This document shows positions 50,744-58,374 of a stretch of DNA of 64,000 nucleotides, piece by piece. Source of the stretch: Lysobacter niastensis (GTDB lineage: Bacteria > Pseudomonadota > Gammaproteobacteria > Xanthomonadales > Xanthomonadaceae); the NCBI RefSeq assembly GCF_015453285.1, contig NZ_JADLZT010000007.1, positions 124,001 to 188,000 on the forward strand. Direction: 5' to 3'. The notes beneath the pieces were generated by a model that worked only from the letters and a program-made list of their open reading frames with translations, had not been told where the DNA came from and did no database searches. Both the position numbers and the translations under genes were made by a program. Numbering within the stretch: the stretch's first letter is position 1; every line of letters starts with the position of its first letter.

Positions 50744-51568
50744 ATGACGTTGCGCGGACTGCTCGCACTTGCATTGCTGTCGTTGAGTCTTGGAACGCTT
50801 GCACCCGCCTGGGGGATGACCAACGGCACCGCAGCGGATGGCAACGGCCATCCCGCCACGGTGGCAGTGCTGAGGTCGGACGGTTACTGGGCGCGGCCGT
50901 TCTGCTCGGGGATCCTGCTGTCCGGCAAAGTGGTGCTGACCGCCAGCCATTGCCTGGCCAGCGCCTTGGTGATCCAGCAGGCGGGGGGGCAGATCCTCGT
51001 AACCAACGACTCCACGCTCCAGCAGGACAGTGCCGGATGGCTGCCTATCGCGACGCTGACCACGGTCCAGCCCGCGGCCAGCATCGTCTTGAATCCGCTT
51101 TACAAGAACGGGTATGACCACGACGTGTCGGCAATCGTGCTCGCTGCGCCCATCGACGTCGACCCGGCAGCGCTGCCCACGTTGCCGCCAACGAACATCC
51201 TGGACGAGCTCAAGGCCAGCAAGTTCCTGCGCGATGCCACGTTCACCGTTCTTGGATACGGCATCGCCGAAAAGCCGAAAGGAAAGTGGATCACCCAGTA
51301 CAGCGGCGAACGTCGCGTTGGGTACCTGGGGTACTCCGCGCTCGACAATCGCTTCATCCATCAGAGTCAGCGCATCAACCAGGGCGAAGACGGAGCCTGC
51401 AACGGCGATTCCGGCGGCCCCAGCCTGCTTCAGATAGGTGGAGTCGACTATGTGGTGGGCGTTACCAGCAGCGGCGACATCCCGTGTTACTCGACCAATA
51501 CCGCCACCCGGACGGACACCGATGAGGCGCTGACCTTCCTGACGCGCGTGCTCGCCGAGAACCCCTGA
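50744..51568 (+). CDS. Secreted trypsin-like serine protease
   Basis: This encodes 274 aa with a signal peptide (residues 1-24, APAWG). The S1 triad is visible: LTASHC (His), DHDVSAIVL (Asp) and GACNGDSGGPSL (Ser). Substrate unknown. It is followed by a hairpin. Confidence 0.92.
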   Translation: MTLRGLLALALLSLSLGTLAPAWGMTNGTAADGNGHPATVAVLRSDGYWARPFCSGILLSGKVVLTASHCLASALVIQQAGGQILVTNDSTLQQDSAGWLPIATLTTVQPAASIVLNPLYKNGYDHDVSAIVLAAPIDVDPAALPTLPPTNILDELKASKFLRDATFTVLGYGIAEKPKGKWITQYSGERRVGYLGYSALDNRFIHQSQRINQGEDGACNGDSGGPSLLQIGGVDYVVGVTSSGDIPCYSTNTATRTDTDEALTFLTRVLAENP

Positions 51569-51571
51569 TCT

Positions 51572-51611
51572 GAAGACACCCCGGCGCGTGTCTCGCGGCG
51601 GGGTCTTCGTC
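51572..51611 (+). terminator. Hairpin after the trypsin-like gene
   Basis: GAAGAC with CCCCG pairs with CGGGGTCTTC on the other side of a GC-rich loop. The last T residues follow in the arm. Confidence 0.55.
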
Positions 51612-51670
51612 AGGTTCGCTCGCCAAACGCCCTGCGGGGTTTTGGCCTATTCGCCGTATGGAGGTGCCAC

Positions 51671-52045
51671 ATGAACCGGTTAGTTCCAGGCCTCGCTCTT
51701 TCCGTGCTGCTCGTACCTGCTTGGGCTCAACCGCCAGCGTCTGGAAAAGGCACTTGCATACTGATGTCGCAGATGAGCCCCTGGACCCAGGTCGACGACC
51801 AGACAGCGTTGGTCAACGCTGGCAGGAAGAGTTACCTCGTGACCGTCCCGGACTGCAGTTCGTTCTTTGCAGGAAGAAACTCTGAGGTCGTCGGCTCAAA
51901 CGGGTCGCGGATCTGCAAAGGAGACGAAATCAGGTATTACGACGAAACCTTCCATTACGTCGAATCCTGCTTCATACAAGACATCGTGCGTTATCAGATC
52001 AACCCCAGCACGAACGCGGTCGAAATCAACGAGTTCGATGACTAG
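51671..52045 (+). CDS. Exported DUF6491-like protein
   Basis: This encodes 124 aa with a signal peptide (1-19, PAWAQ). The mature part is small with four cysteines (GTCILMS, VPDCSSF, RICKGDEIRYYD, ESCFIQDI). It resembles the DUF6491 type of small envelope proteins. Function unknown. Confidence 0.75.
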   Translation: MNRLVPGLALSVLLVPAWAQPPASGKGTCILMSQMSPWTQVDDQTALVNAGRKSYLVTVPDCSSFFAGRNSEVVGSNGSRICKGDEIRYYDETFHYVESCFIQDIVRYQINPSTNAVEINEFDD

Positions 52046-52109
52046 GATCGCTGTGCGTCGATTCGCGGAAGTGGCACCGGCGATGGCTGACCAAGCCTCG
52101 CGCCGTCGT

Positions 52110-52200
52110 TGGTGTTGCCGCTCAATGCTCTGTCGACAAGTTCAACTACCGGGGGCACATCACCCTCGAGTGACCTGCAGCCAATAGCGGGCTCGCAACG
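52110..52200 (+). pseudogene. Remnant of the 3' end of the 49586-50128 gene
   Basis: The codons DKFNYRGHITLE-stop at about 52135-52172 match KYDWRGHISLE-stop of the intact gene. Similarity continues about 40 nt past the stop (GCGGGCTCGCAAC versus GTGGGCCCGCAAT). There is no start or signal peptide, so it is a truncated duplicate. Confidence 0.7.
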
Positions 52201-52231
52201 ATCTGCCCGAATCTGCCCCTTTCCCCCAGCT

Positions 52232-52486
52232 TCAATCCCATTCCGGCGCCTTGACCCTGGGCGAAAGCGCGCGCTCCTCCACACGGATGAGGCGGCAGCC
52301 CAATGACCGGACGGCCGCGATGGCCTCCTCTTTCCAGAACCGCCCTTCCATGTCGATGGTGCCGGTAGCGGCATCCGATCGGATGCGTGCGCCCAGGTCC
52401 ACCCGCAGCAGGGCACGGGTCAGCGCCTCGGCTGGCCCCCGGAAGTTGTCGAACTCCAGCCTCAGATGGCAGTCGGGTCTGTCCAC
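52232..52486 (-). CDS. Small protein, HMA-like fold without cysteines
   Basis: This encodes 84 aa. The pattern CHLRLEFDNFRGPAEALTRALLRVD and the later EEAIAAVRSLGCRLIRVEE resembles a beta-alpha-beta metal-associated domain lacking the CxxC site. It is divergent from the TetR gene and shares its two operators, so it is probably its target. Confidence 0.65.
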   Translation of the reverse strand: MDRPDCHLRLEFDNFRGPAEALTRALLRVDLGARIRSDAATGTIDMEGRFWKEEAIAAVRSLGCRLIRVEERALSPRVKAPEWD

Positions 52487-52498
52487 GCAGCCTCTTGT

Positions 52499-52511
52499 CT
52501 AACGGTGTTAG
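52499..52511. promoter_or_regulatory. TetR operator candidate 1
   Basis: The palindrome CTAACGGTGTTAG, identical to operator 2 and 32 bp from it (three helical turns). Confidence 0.8.
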
Positions 52512-52530
52512 GTTGGGCGCGCATGGTAGA

Positions 52531-52543
52531 CTAACGGTGTTAG
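52531..52543. promoter_or_regulatory. TetR operator candidate 2
   Basis: The second CTAACGGTGTTAG, 20 nt before the tetR start, so it would block both divergent promoters. Confidence 0.8.
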
Positions 52544-52563
52544 ATTGCAAAGGGGCACCACCC

Positions 52564-53190
52564 ATGGCCGTTCAGCGAGACCAGGTCGTCGCGGCAGGAC
52601 TGCAGCTGCTCGACAAGGAAGGCGTCGAAGGCCTGACCTTGCGCAAGTTGGCGCAGGAGCTCGACATCAAGGCCCCTTCGCTCTACTGGCACTTCGCCAA
52701 CAAGCAGGCGTTGATCGAAGCCGTCGCGGATGCCTTGCTGAAAGATGTCGCGCGCGAGGTGCCGCCGGACCAGGACTGGCGAGCCACCCTCGAGCAGATC
52801 GCGGCCGAGATCAGGCACGCGTTGAAAGCCCGGCGCGACGGTGCGCGCTTGTTCGCTGGCATCTTTGTCATCGCCGACAACGTTCTCCGAACCGGTGAAA
52901 CGATGATCTCGGCCCTGGTGGATGCGGGCGCGGATATCGAGCTGGCGACCACGAGCGTTTTCAGCATCCTCTATTACGTGCTCGGCCTGGTGACCGAAGA
53001 GCAGACGTACGCACACGACGAGTCGCGTCGCGCCTATTTCGAGGAACAAGCCTACGAGAGGTTCCCCCGCGTGTATGAGGCGCGCGACGTGTTGTTGGCC
53101 CACAACTTCGATGCACGCTTCAGCAGCGGGCTGGCGCTGTTGCTCGATGGTGTGTCCGCACGATTGCGCGCTGCGACTTCATCGTCCTGA
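52564..53190 (+). CDS. TetR-family repressor with TetR-type C-terminal domain
   Basis: This encodes 208 aa. The HTH is LTLRKLAQELDIKAPSLYWHFANKQALIEAVADALL, close to tetracycline-repressor-type proteins. The C-terminal domain has the helical pattern of TetR_C. The start at 52564 follows AAAGGGG. No TetA-type pump is adjacent, so the inducer is unknown. Confidence 0.9.
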   Translation: MAVQRDQVVAAGLQLLDKEGVEGLTLRKLAQELDIKAPSLYWHFANKQALIEAVADALLKDVAREVPPDQDWRATLEQIAAEIRHALKARRDGARLFAGIFVIADNVLRTGETMISALVDAGADIELATTSVFSILYYVLGLVTEEQTYAHDESRRAYFEEQAYERFPRVYEARDVLLAHNFDARFSSGLALLLDGVSARLRAATSSS

Positions 53191-53201
53191 GCGTCGGACC
53201 A

Positions 53202-53247
53202 GGGGCACAGGTTCATTTCTTCAACTGGGAAAAATGAACCTGACCCC
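53202..53247. repeat. REP-like palindrome with GGTTCATTT arms
   Basis: GGGG-CACAGGTTCATTT pairs with AAATGAACCTGA-CCCC around a short loop. The same AATGAACCTGACCCC half occurs alone at 54709-54724, and a related hairpin lies at 56625-56651. Confidence 0.65.
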
Positions 53248-53264
53248 TTCTTCTCATCTAGGTG

Positions 53265-53752
53265 TTACTTCGTCGCGGGCTTGGAGTCGCCGCTCTCGAT
53301 AACCTTGATGAAATAGCCAAGCACTTCTTCCCACAGCTCGATCTGGCTGCGGATATACGCCGCATGGTCGGTATTGACGACCTCAAAGTCGTATTCGATG
53401 AACGGATCCATCGCGGCGTCGAGATAGGCGCTGCCGTAGCGGTATTCCGAGTTGAACTTGTTGATGACCTGGTATGTCGACCCTTTTTCCAGGTCGATGC
53501 CCGTGGTGAGCTGGAGCGATCCGCAGCGATCGGCCTCGCAATCGTAGAAGTCCATGACGACGTCGACGCCGCCCATGTTCGAGTCGATGCGCGGCGTGCC
53601 GTCGCCGGCCTTGCCGATCTTCGCCGAGTAGCTGGCGTCCTGGAGGATCTTGGCTACTTCCGCCGCGGTGACGCCGCGCGCTGGTTCTGCGGCGAATGCC
53701 AGCACATCATGACGAGCGCACCGAAGGCGATGGTCCTGAGCGACCCTTTCAT
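53265..53752 (-). pseudogene. YbjN-domain exported protein gene, frameshifted in the signal peptide
   Basis: The YbjN-like domain (TAAEVAKILQDASYSAKIG, then CGSLQLTTGIDL, then YQVINKFNSEYRYGSAYLD) is in one frame from about 53705. The signal peptide MKGSLRTIAFGALVMM starts at 53752 in another frame. A one-base insertion in ATGATGTGCTGG would join them as ALVMMVLAFAAEPA. Either the gene is broken or the base call is wrong. A GTG at 53705 could start a leaderless form. Confidence 0.7.
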
Positions 53753-54029
53753 GGCAATTCCTGCACGGCTGGCTGGCGGCGACTGTATGAAAGGGGGGCC
53801 GTCAAGGCTGTGTGAGCGGCAGGTACCGGTTCGTCCAGGCGACCAGCAGGGCGGGCTCAGGCGATGAGACATTCGACACTAACCGTCGTTTTGCTTCGCT
53901 TACACCCCACCGCTCACCCACGAGTCCGGTCCGATCCTCGTGCGCGCACGCCGCCTGCTCCGCCCTTGCTTGCCACGCTGCTCTCGTCGCTCTTGCTCCC
54001 GACGCGCTCAAGCCGAGGGCTTCCCGCTA
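53753..54029. other. Intergenic region, nothing recognised
   Basis: A 277-nt gap upstream of the frameshifted YbjN gene, with short open frames that look like shadows. No recognisable site. Confidence 0.4.
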
Positions 54030-54623
54030 TCAGTCCGCTTCCCGCTCCAGCGCGGCGCGTTGCTCGCGGCTGATCACATCCGGCTCGCGCAGCGGACGAC
54101 CGCTGCCGTCGAAGAACGGCGAGGTACGTTCACGACGCAGACGCGCGCCGATGAGACCGGCAACGATGCGCACGCCGCCCGTGACGAAGGCGAGCGGCGT
54201 GCCTCGAACCGGCGCGGTCGCTGATCCAGCGTATAGAACGACGCGACCGCGAGTCCCAAACTCCGCGTCCACCGCCTGCGGCGCGGCATCGACGCAGGCC
54301 GTCACCATGCCCACATAGAGCATCTTCGGATCGCGTGCCGTGTTGGCCAGCGGCGTGCCACAGCAGGACGCATACCAGCGAAGCAGCCCCTTGGGACTGA
54401 GCGACATGCAGGCAATATGCTCGGAGCCGGCGGTAAACCGCACCGCAGCCGGTGCCATCGCGACGATATCGGTGCCGCCGCTGGCATCCAACACGCCCGG
54501 CTGCCCGAGGAAACGCGCAAAGGCACGGCAGTCCTTGCAGTAGCAGGTCGCCCGCACATAGGCGCGGCCGGCCTCCATCTCGCCCGCCACCGCTCCACAG
54601 CGACATCGCAGTTGTATCGTCAT
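54030..54623 (-). CDS. GFA-like (DUF6151-type) zinc-binding protein
   Basis: This encodes 197 aa. The cysteine pattern CRCGAV, then CYCKDCRAFARFLG, then WYASCCGTPLANT is that of GFA/CENP-V-like zinc folds. The C-terminal part (AFVTGGVRIVAGLIGARLR) is amphipathic. Function unknown. Confidence 0.8.
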   Translation of the reverse strand: MTIQLRCRCGAVAGEMEAGRAYVRATCYCKDCRAFARFLGQPGVLDASGGTDIVAMAPAAVRFTAGSEHIACMSLSPKGLLRWYASCCGTPLANTARDPKMLYVGMVTACVDAAPQAVDAEFGTRGRVVLYAGSATAPVRGTPLAFVTGGVRIVAGLIGARLRRERTSPFFDGSGRPLREPDVISREQRAALEREAD

Positions 54624-54748
54624 GTCAGTGGTCCTCCGACGCTAACAGACTTCGCAGGCGTTCTTGCTCCGCGCGCACCATCGGTGCATCCGTAGCAAGT
54701 GGGGGGGGAATGAACCTGACCCCTTTTCCATTCCCACCCCTTTCTTGA

Positions 54749-56584
54749 CTATTTCTGGAGCCGGCGCATGAGCTCCGCTAACTCCCTGGGCACCAAGCGC
54801 ACTCTTCTGAGACTTCTGAGGAGATTCGGGGGAGAGACGCGTGAAGCGCCACCAAATACAGCTTGGTATGCAGGAAGCAAGTCATGGCCGCGACGATCCA
54901 ACATCCATGCTGGATAGCTACAACTGAGTCCGCTAGTGAACACAACTTGACGCCTATTCAGATCACTCTCAGCAAGGCAATCGAGTGATCCTTGAACCTT
55001 GTCCGCTATCGTGTCAACGATTGCCTGCAAGTTCTTAGCATCTAGCGCGCGAATCAAATGCTCGTCGCCAAGAGACAATGCGACTCCTGGAACGTGAGGC
55101 GCACAATCGAGGGCGCTTAGCAAGCCATAGACTGCGAAGGGGTCTAAGAGATAGTTCTCAATGCTGTATCGGCCAATTACCTCTATTCGTTCCGATGGCG
55201 CGTTCGAAACGTCTCGATCGATTACTCCGCGAAATATCTCCTTGAGCACATCTCCATCTAGCTTCGACACCCATTGTTTAACGACCGTGCATCCACCGCC
55301 CACGCGCGCAGCGCCCTGACCTCTGGATGCAGGCAAGAACACAAGGGTTGGATCGAGATCTATTGCTTCAGGATCCCTGCTTGGACCGTAATCCGTCAGT
55401 ATGTCTCGAACGGCTTCATAGAAGTCCGCATCGAGCTGGTCTTCCACCAATACATACTTTGACCCTTCAGAGACAGTTACGAGTCCAGCTGTGAGTAGTC
55501 CAATTGCTGACTGCTTCGATGCAGATCGTTGAATCTTCGGCGTGCCGCGCACCATCTCAAAAATGCTCTCAGGGGGAGCTAGCGCAACAGTTGACGGCGA
55601 GTGCGTGGTCAAGATGATCCGAACACCGTATCTCTCGACAAGTACGTCCTTTAGCACCGCCAAGAACTGCCGTGTCATGGATGGATGCAGGTGCGCATCA
55701 GGCTCGTCCAAGAGGAACAGGCGTGGAAACCTGTTGTGATGGGTTGAGTTGTACAGCCAGAGAGCTATGCCCAAGAGCATTTTTTCGCCCGAGGAAAGAT
55801 CAGCGGGCCTAATGGACTTCCCGTCTTGCGCCGATAGCTGAAGCTGATACACGTCGGTCCATTTTGTGGTCATCGGGGACACGACTTGATATGGAAACTC
55901 CGCTACTCGCAAGATTTCGTTGACCAAGTCCCAAGGGGCCGGCCCGAGCACTTGCCTAATCGAATCGCGATTCGCTCCTTCCTTCTCCAAAGCCTCAGCA
56001 AAACGCATGCGATATGCGAGAAATACGTGGCCCAGCCCCGATGTCACATCGGCCGAGTCGAGCATGAACGCAAAGTCATCCGGCAAGCGCGTTGCAAATT
56101 CCTCTGGACTTATTTGCGAGATGTGCGATAGGCCGAGAAGCCTCAACAATTCGGCCCGCTTCACATTCATTTGGATGTTATGGGCATCATTCTGCTGCAG
56201 CTGTTGATATAGCTGTCGCTTTGCGTCTTGCATTTGCGCAAGACCTATGTGAATTGCCCCAGTGAACTCCCAGCGACTTGGGACGTATGCGACCTCGTCC
56301 TGCTTGAGTTGTATCCCGGTGATCTCGACACGTGTCTGATTGATATCAGGAGCATCATAATGCCGCGTGCCCGAAAGCTTGTAAGCGAGCAACTCAAGCA
56401 ACTGAGTCTTGCCTGAGCCATTGGGCCCGGTGAGGACAGCAAATGGCGGAATATCTTCCCAGCTCAAGCTCGAAATCGACTTAAACGGCTTGGAGCTCTC
56501 TCCCCCGATCGTAAGACTTACGCGCGCCAGCACTGGCTCCGTACCCGCCTCTTCCTGCTCTGATCCTTCAATGTCTGCATTCAT
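54749..56584 (-). CDS. AAA ATPase with DUF4435/TOPRIM-like C-terminus, candidate defence gene
   Basis: This encodes 611 aa. ATP site: Walker A GPNGSGKT (about 53-60), signature ADLSSGEKM, Walker B LFLLDEPDAHLHP and switch His ILTTHSPS. The C-terminal part has VLVEDQLDADFY, then FRGVIDRDVSN, then IGRYSIENYLLDP, an acidic pattern like DUF4435 nucleases such as those of the PARIS system. The second ATG (56584) is the start, because GGGAG directly abuts the first one. GC is clearly lower than in neighbours, and REP-like repeats flank it, suggesting acquisition. Confidence 0.75.
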   Translation of the reverse strand: MNADIEGSEQEEAGTEPVLARVSLTIGGESSKPFKSISSLSWEDIPPFAVLTGPNGSGKTQLLELLAYKLSGTRHYDAPDINQTRVEITGIQLKQDEVAYVPSRWEFTGAIHIGLAQMQDAKRQLYQQLQQNDAHNIQMNVKRAELLRLLGLSHISQISPEEFATRLPDDFAFMLDSADVTSGLGHVFLAYRMRFAEALEKEGANRDSIRQVLGPAPWDLVNEILRVAEFPYQVVSPMTTKWTDVYQLQLSAQDGKSIRPADLSSGEKMLLGIALWLYNSTHHNRFPRLFLLDEPDAHLHPSMTRQFLAVLKDVLVERYGVRIILTTHSPSTVALAPPESIFEMVRGTPKIQRSASKQSAIGLLTAGLVTVSEGSKYVLVEDQLDADFYEAVRDILTDYGPSRDPEAIDLDPTLVFLPASRGQGAARVGGGCTVVKQWVSKLDGDVLKEIFRGVIDRDVSNAPSERIEVIGRYSIENYLLDPFAVYGLLSALDCAPHVPGVALSLGDEHLIRALDAKNLQAIVDTIADKVQGSLDCLAESDLNRRQVVFTSGLSCSYPAWMLDRRGHDLLPAYQAVFGGASRVSPPNLLRSLRRVRLVPRELAELMRRLQK

Positions 56585-56618
56585 ATGATCCATCTCCCTG
56601 AACCTGTCCGGCGAGCAT

Positions 56619-56651
56619 AAAAAAGGGCCAGGTTCATTTCTGACCTGGCCC
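56619..56651 (-). terminator. Rho-independent terminator of the nrdJ operon
   Basis: On the minus strand GGGCCAGGT (56651-56643) pairs with ACCTGGCCC (56633-56625), followed by six T (56624-56619). The loop GAAATGA and arms resemble the REP-like repeats, so a repeat may have been recruited as terminator. Confidence 0.85.
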
Positions 56652-56675
56652 TCTTGTTTGCTGCGAAGAATCAAC

Positions 56676-57470
56676 TCACCCGCACTTGCTATACCCGCAA
56701 TTCAAGCAAGTCGCGCAGCCATCCATGATCACGACGGCCTTCGTCGAGCACTTGTGGCACATCGTCGCCGACGGCGGGAAGGCGGCGCCTTCGCCGGTGA
56801 CTTCGATGTCCTCGCTGCGTGGGGTGTCGGTGACGCGCGGGTCCGGGAACAGGTCGCCGGCCTGGGCGGTTACGTCAGAGTTTTTTTTTGACAGCTGCGC
56901 GTAGGCGGCGCGCTTCTCGGCAATGAGGGCGCGCTGGGCGTCGCTCATGCCGGGGTCGACGATCAGGCCGATCGACTTGAGGTGGTCCTCGACGATGCTG
57001 CCCAGTTCGGCGACCAGCGACGGCATGTACACGCCGCCCGGCTTCCAGTAGCCGCCCTTCGGGTCGAACACGGCCTTCATTTCGTCGACCAGGAAGGTGA
57101 CGTCGCCGCCCTTGCGGAACACGGCGGACATGATGCGGGTGAGCGCGACGATCCACTGGAAGTGGTCCATGTTCTTCGAGTTGATGAAGATCTCGAAGGG
57201 ACGGCGCAGCTCATGCTCGGTGCCGGCGTTGAGTACGATGTCGTTGATGGTGACGTACAGCGCGTGCTCGAACAGCGGCGACTTGATCTTGTAGGTGGAG
57301 CCCACCAGGATTTCCGGGCGCTCGATGCGCTCGTGCATCTGGATGACGTCGGCCGTGGGCAGTTCGGCGACCACGGACATGGGCGCCGCGGCCTTGCTGG
57401 CTGCCGATGCCTTGTCTTCCGGGGTGACGACGCTGTAGCCCTTGATTTTCTTTTCGATCTTGACGGCCAT
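56676..57470 (-). CDS. nrdJ: TSCPD/zinc-finger half of class II ribonucleotide reductase (NrdJ-b)
   Basis: This encodes 264 aa. The TSCPD-type domain (INDIVLNAGTEHELRRPFEIFIN, RKGGDVTFLVDEM) and the C-terminal zinc ribbon MCHKCSTKAVVIMDGCATCLNCGYSKCG-end (six cysteines) correspond to the C-terminus of one-chain NrdJ. The start at 57470 (AVKIEKKIKGYSVV) follows GGAGC. The redox-active C-terminal cysteines would serve the catalytic half encoded upstream. Confidence 0.88.
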   Translation of the reverse strand: MAVKIEKKIKGYSVVTPEDKASAASKAAAPMSVVAELPTADVIQMHERIERPEILVGSTYKIKSPLFEHALYVTINDIVLNAGTEHELRRPFEIFINSKNMDHFQWIVALTRIMSAVFRKGGDVTFLVDEMKAVFDPKGGYWKPGGVYMPSLVAELGSIVEDHLKSIGLIVDPGMSDAQRALIAEKRAAYAQLSKKNSDVTAQAGDLFPDPRVTDTPRSEDIEVTGEGAAFPPSATMCHKCSTKAVVIMDGCATCLNCGYSKCG

Positions 57471-57556
57471 GGGACCAGGCTCCTGATAAAGCAAACCGCT
57501 GGTGCGGTTTTCTAGTGTGGTTCTTGGAATTGATGCAGAGGGTGTTGCTTTTAAGC

Positions 57557-57585
57557 GGTCGCCGCGCCGCTGGGACGCGGCGACC
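57557..57585 (-). terminator. Hairpin after the histone-like gene
   Basis: Perfect 10-bp arms GGTCGCCGCG and CGCGGCGACC separated by 9 nt, just beyond the stop. Confidence 0.6.
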
Positions 57586-57599
57586 AATCGGGGCTTGCG

Positions 57600-58157
57600 T
57601 TACTTCCTGGCAGCTTTCTTCGCGACCTTCTTGGCGGGACGCTTGGCTGCCTTGGTTACCGCCTTCTTGGCTGCGGTCTTCCTGGCCGGGGCCTTCTTGA
57701 CTGCTTTCTTGGCGGCGGTTTTCTTTACGACCTTCTTGGCGGCGGCCTTCTTGGCCACTGCCTTCTTCACGGCCTTCTTGACGGCGCGCTTCACGGCGAC
57801 CTTCCTGATGGCCTTCTTGACCTTGGCGCGACGGACGGCCTTCTTCACTGCCTTCTTGACGGCCCTCTTGGTGGCGGCCTTCTTCCTCGCGGTCTTCTTC
57901 GCGGCGCGCCTGCCGGTGGCCTTCTCCTTCAGCGAGGCGGCCTCCTTCTTCGCGGCGGCGCTGGCCTTCGCAAGCTTCTTCTTGGCCGTGCCGACGGCCT
58001 TCTTCGCGGCCTTGCGCGCCTTGGTGGCGGTGGTCTTCACCGTCGCCACGGCTTCCTCTGCACGATGCATCACCGCGCTGCTGAAGCTGCTAGCGGTTTC
58101 CCTCACGTTCTCGGCGGCCTGCGACAAGGTCGCCGTCACTCCGTTGCCATTGCTCAT
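57600..58157 (-). CDS. Histone H1-like lysine/alanine-rich protein
   Basis: This encodes 185 aa. The N-terminal 45 residues are ordinary (LSQAAENVRETASSFSSAVMHRAEEAV). The remainder is repeats of KKAVKKA/KKAAAKK type, as in AlgP- and H1-like nucleoid proteins. It is likely to bind DNA through its basic tail. It lies between the two nrdJ halves in the same direction. Confidence 0.9.
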   Translation of the reverse strand: MSNGNGVTATLSQAAENVRETASSFSSAVMHRAEEAVATVKTTATKARKAAKKAVGTAKKKLAKASAAAKKEAASLKEKATGRRAAKKTARKKAATKRAVKKAVKKAVRRAKVKKAIRKVAVKRAVKKAVKKAVAKKAAAKKVVKKTAAKKAVKKAPARKTAAKKAVTKAAKRPAKKVAKKAARK

Positions 58158-58374
58158 GTGCCCTCCTGACGGGCGTCTGATCGGTGGTTCTGATCGGGTG
58201 CGTTCAATGAGTAATCGGGGTGTTCAATCTGGGAGTTGCAAGGGCGATGCTATACCTGCAGCGCGCGCGTGGCGCAAATCGATGCGCCCGCGCGGGGCCA
58301 AGAACATGAACGCGGCCGGCCCGTTGCCGCGTCCGTAATCCAATCCGGCCCCGCTTGAGCAGCGGGGCACGGAC
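58158..58374. other. Short intergenic region with nrdJ terminator
   Basis: The hairpin GCCCCGCT-TGAGC-AGCGGGGC lies at 58348-58368, close behind the nrdJ stop. The rest shows nothing recognised. Confidence 0.6.
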
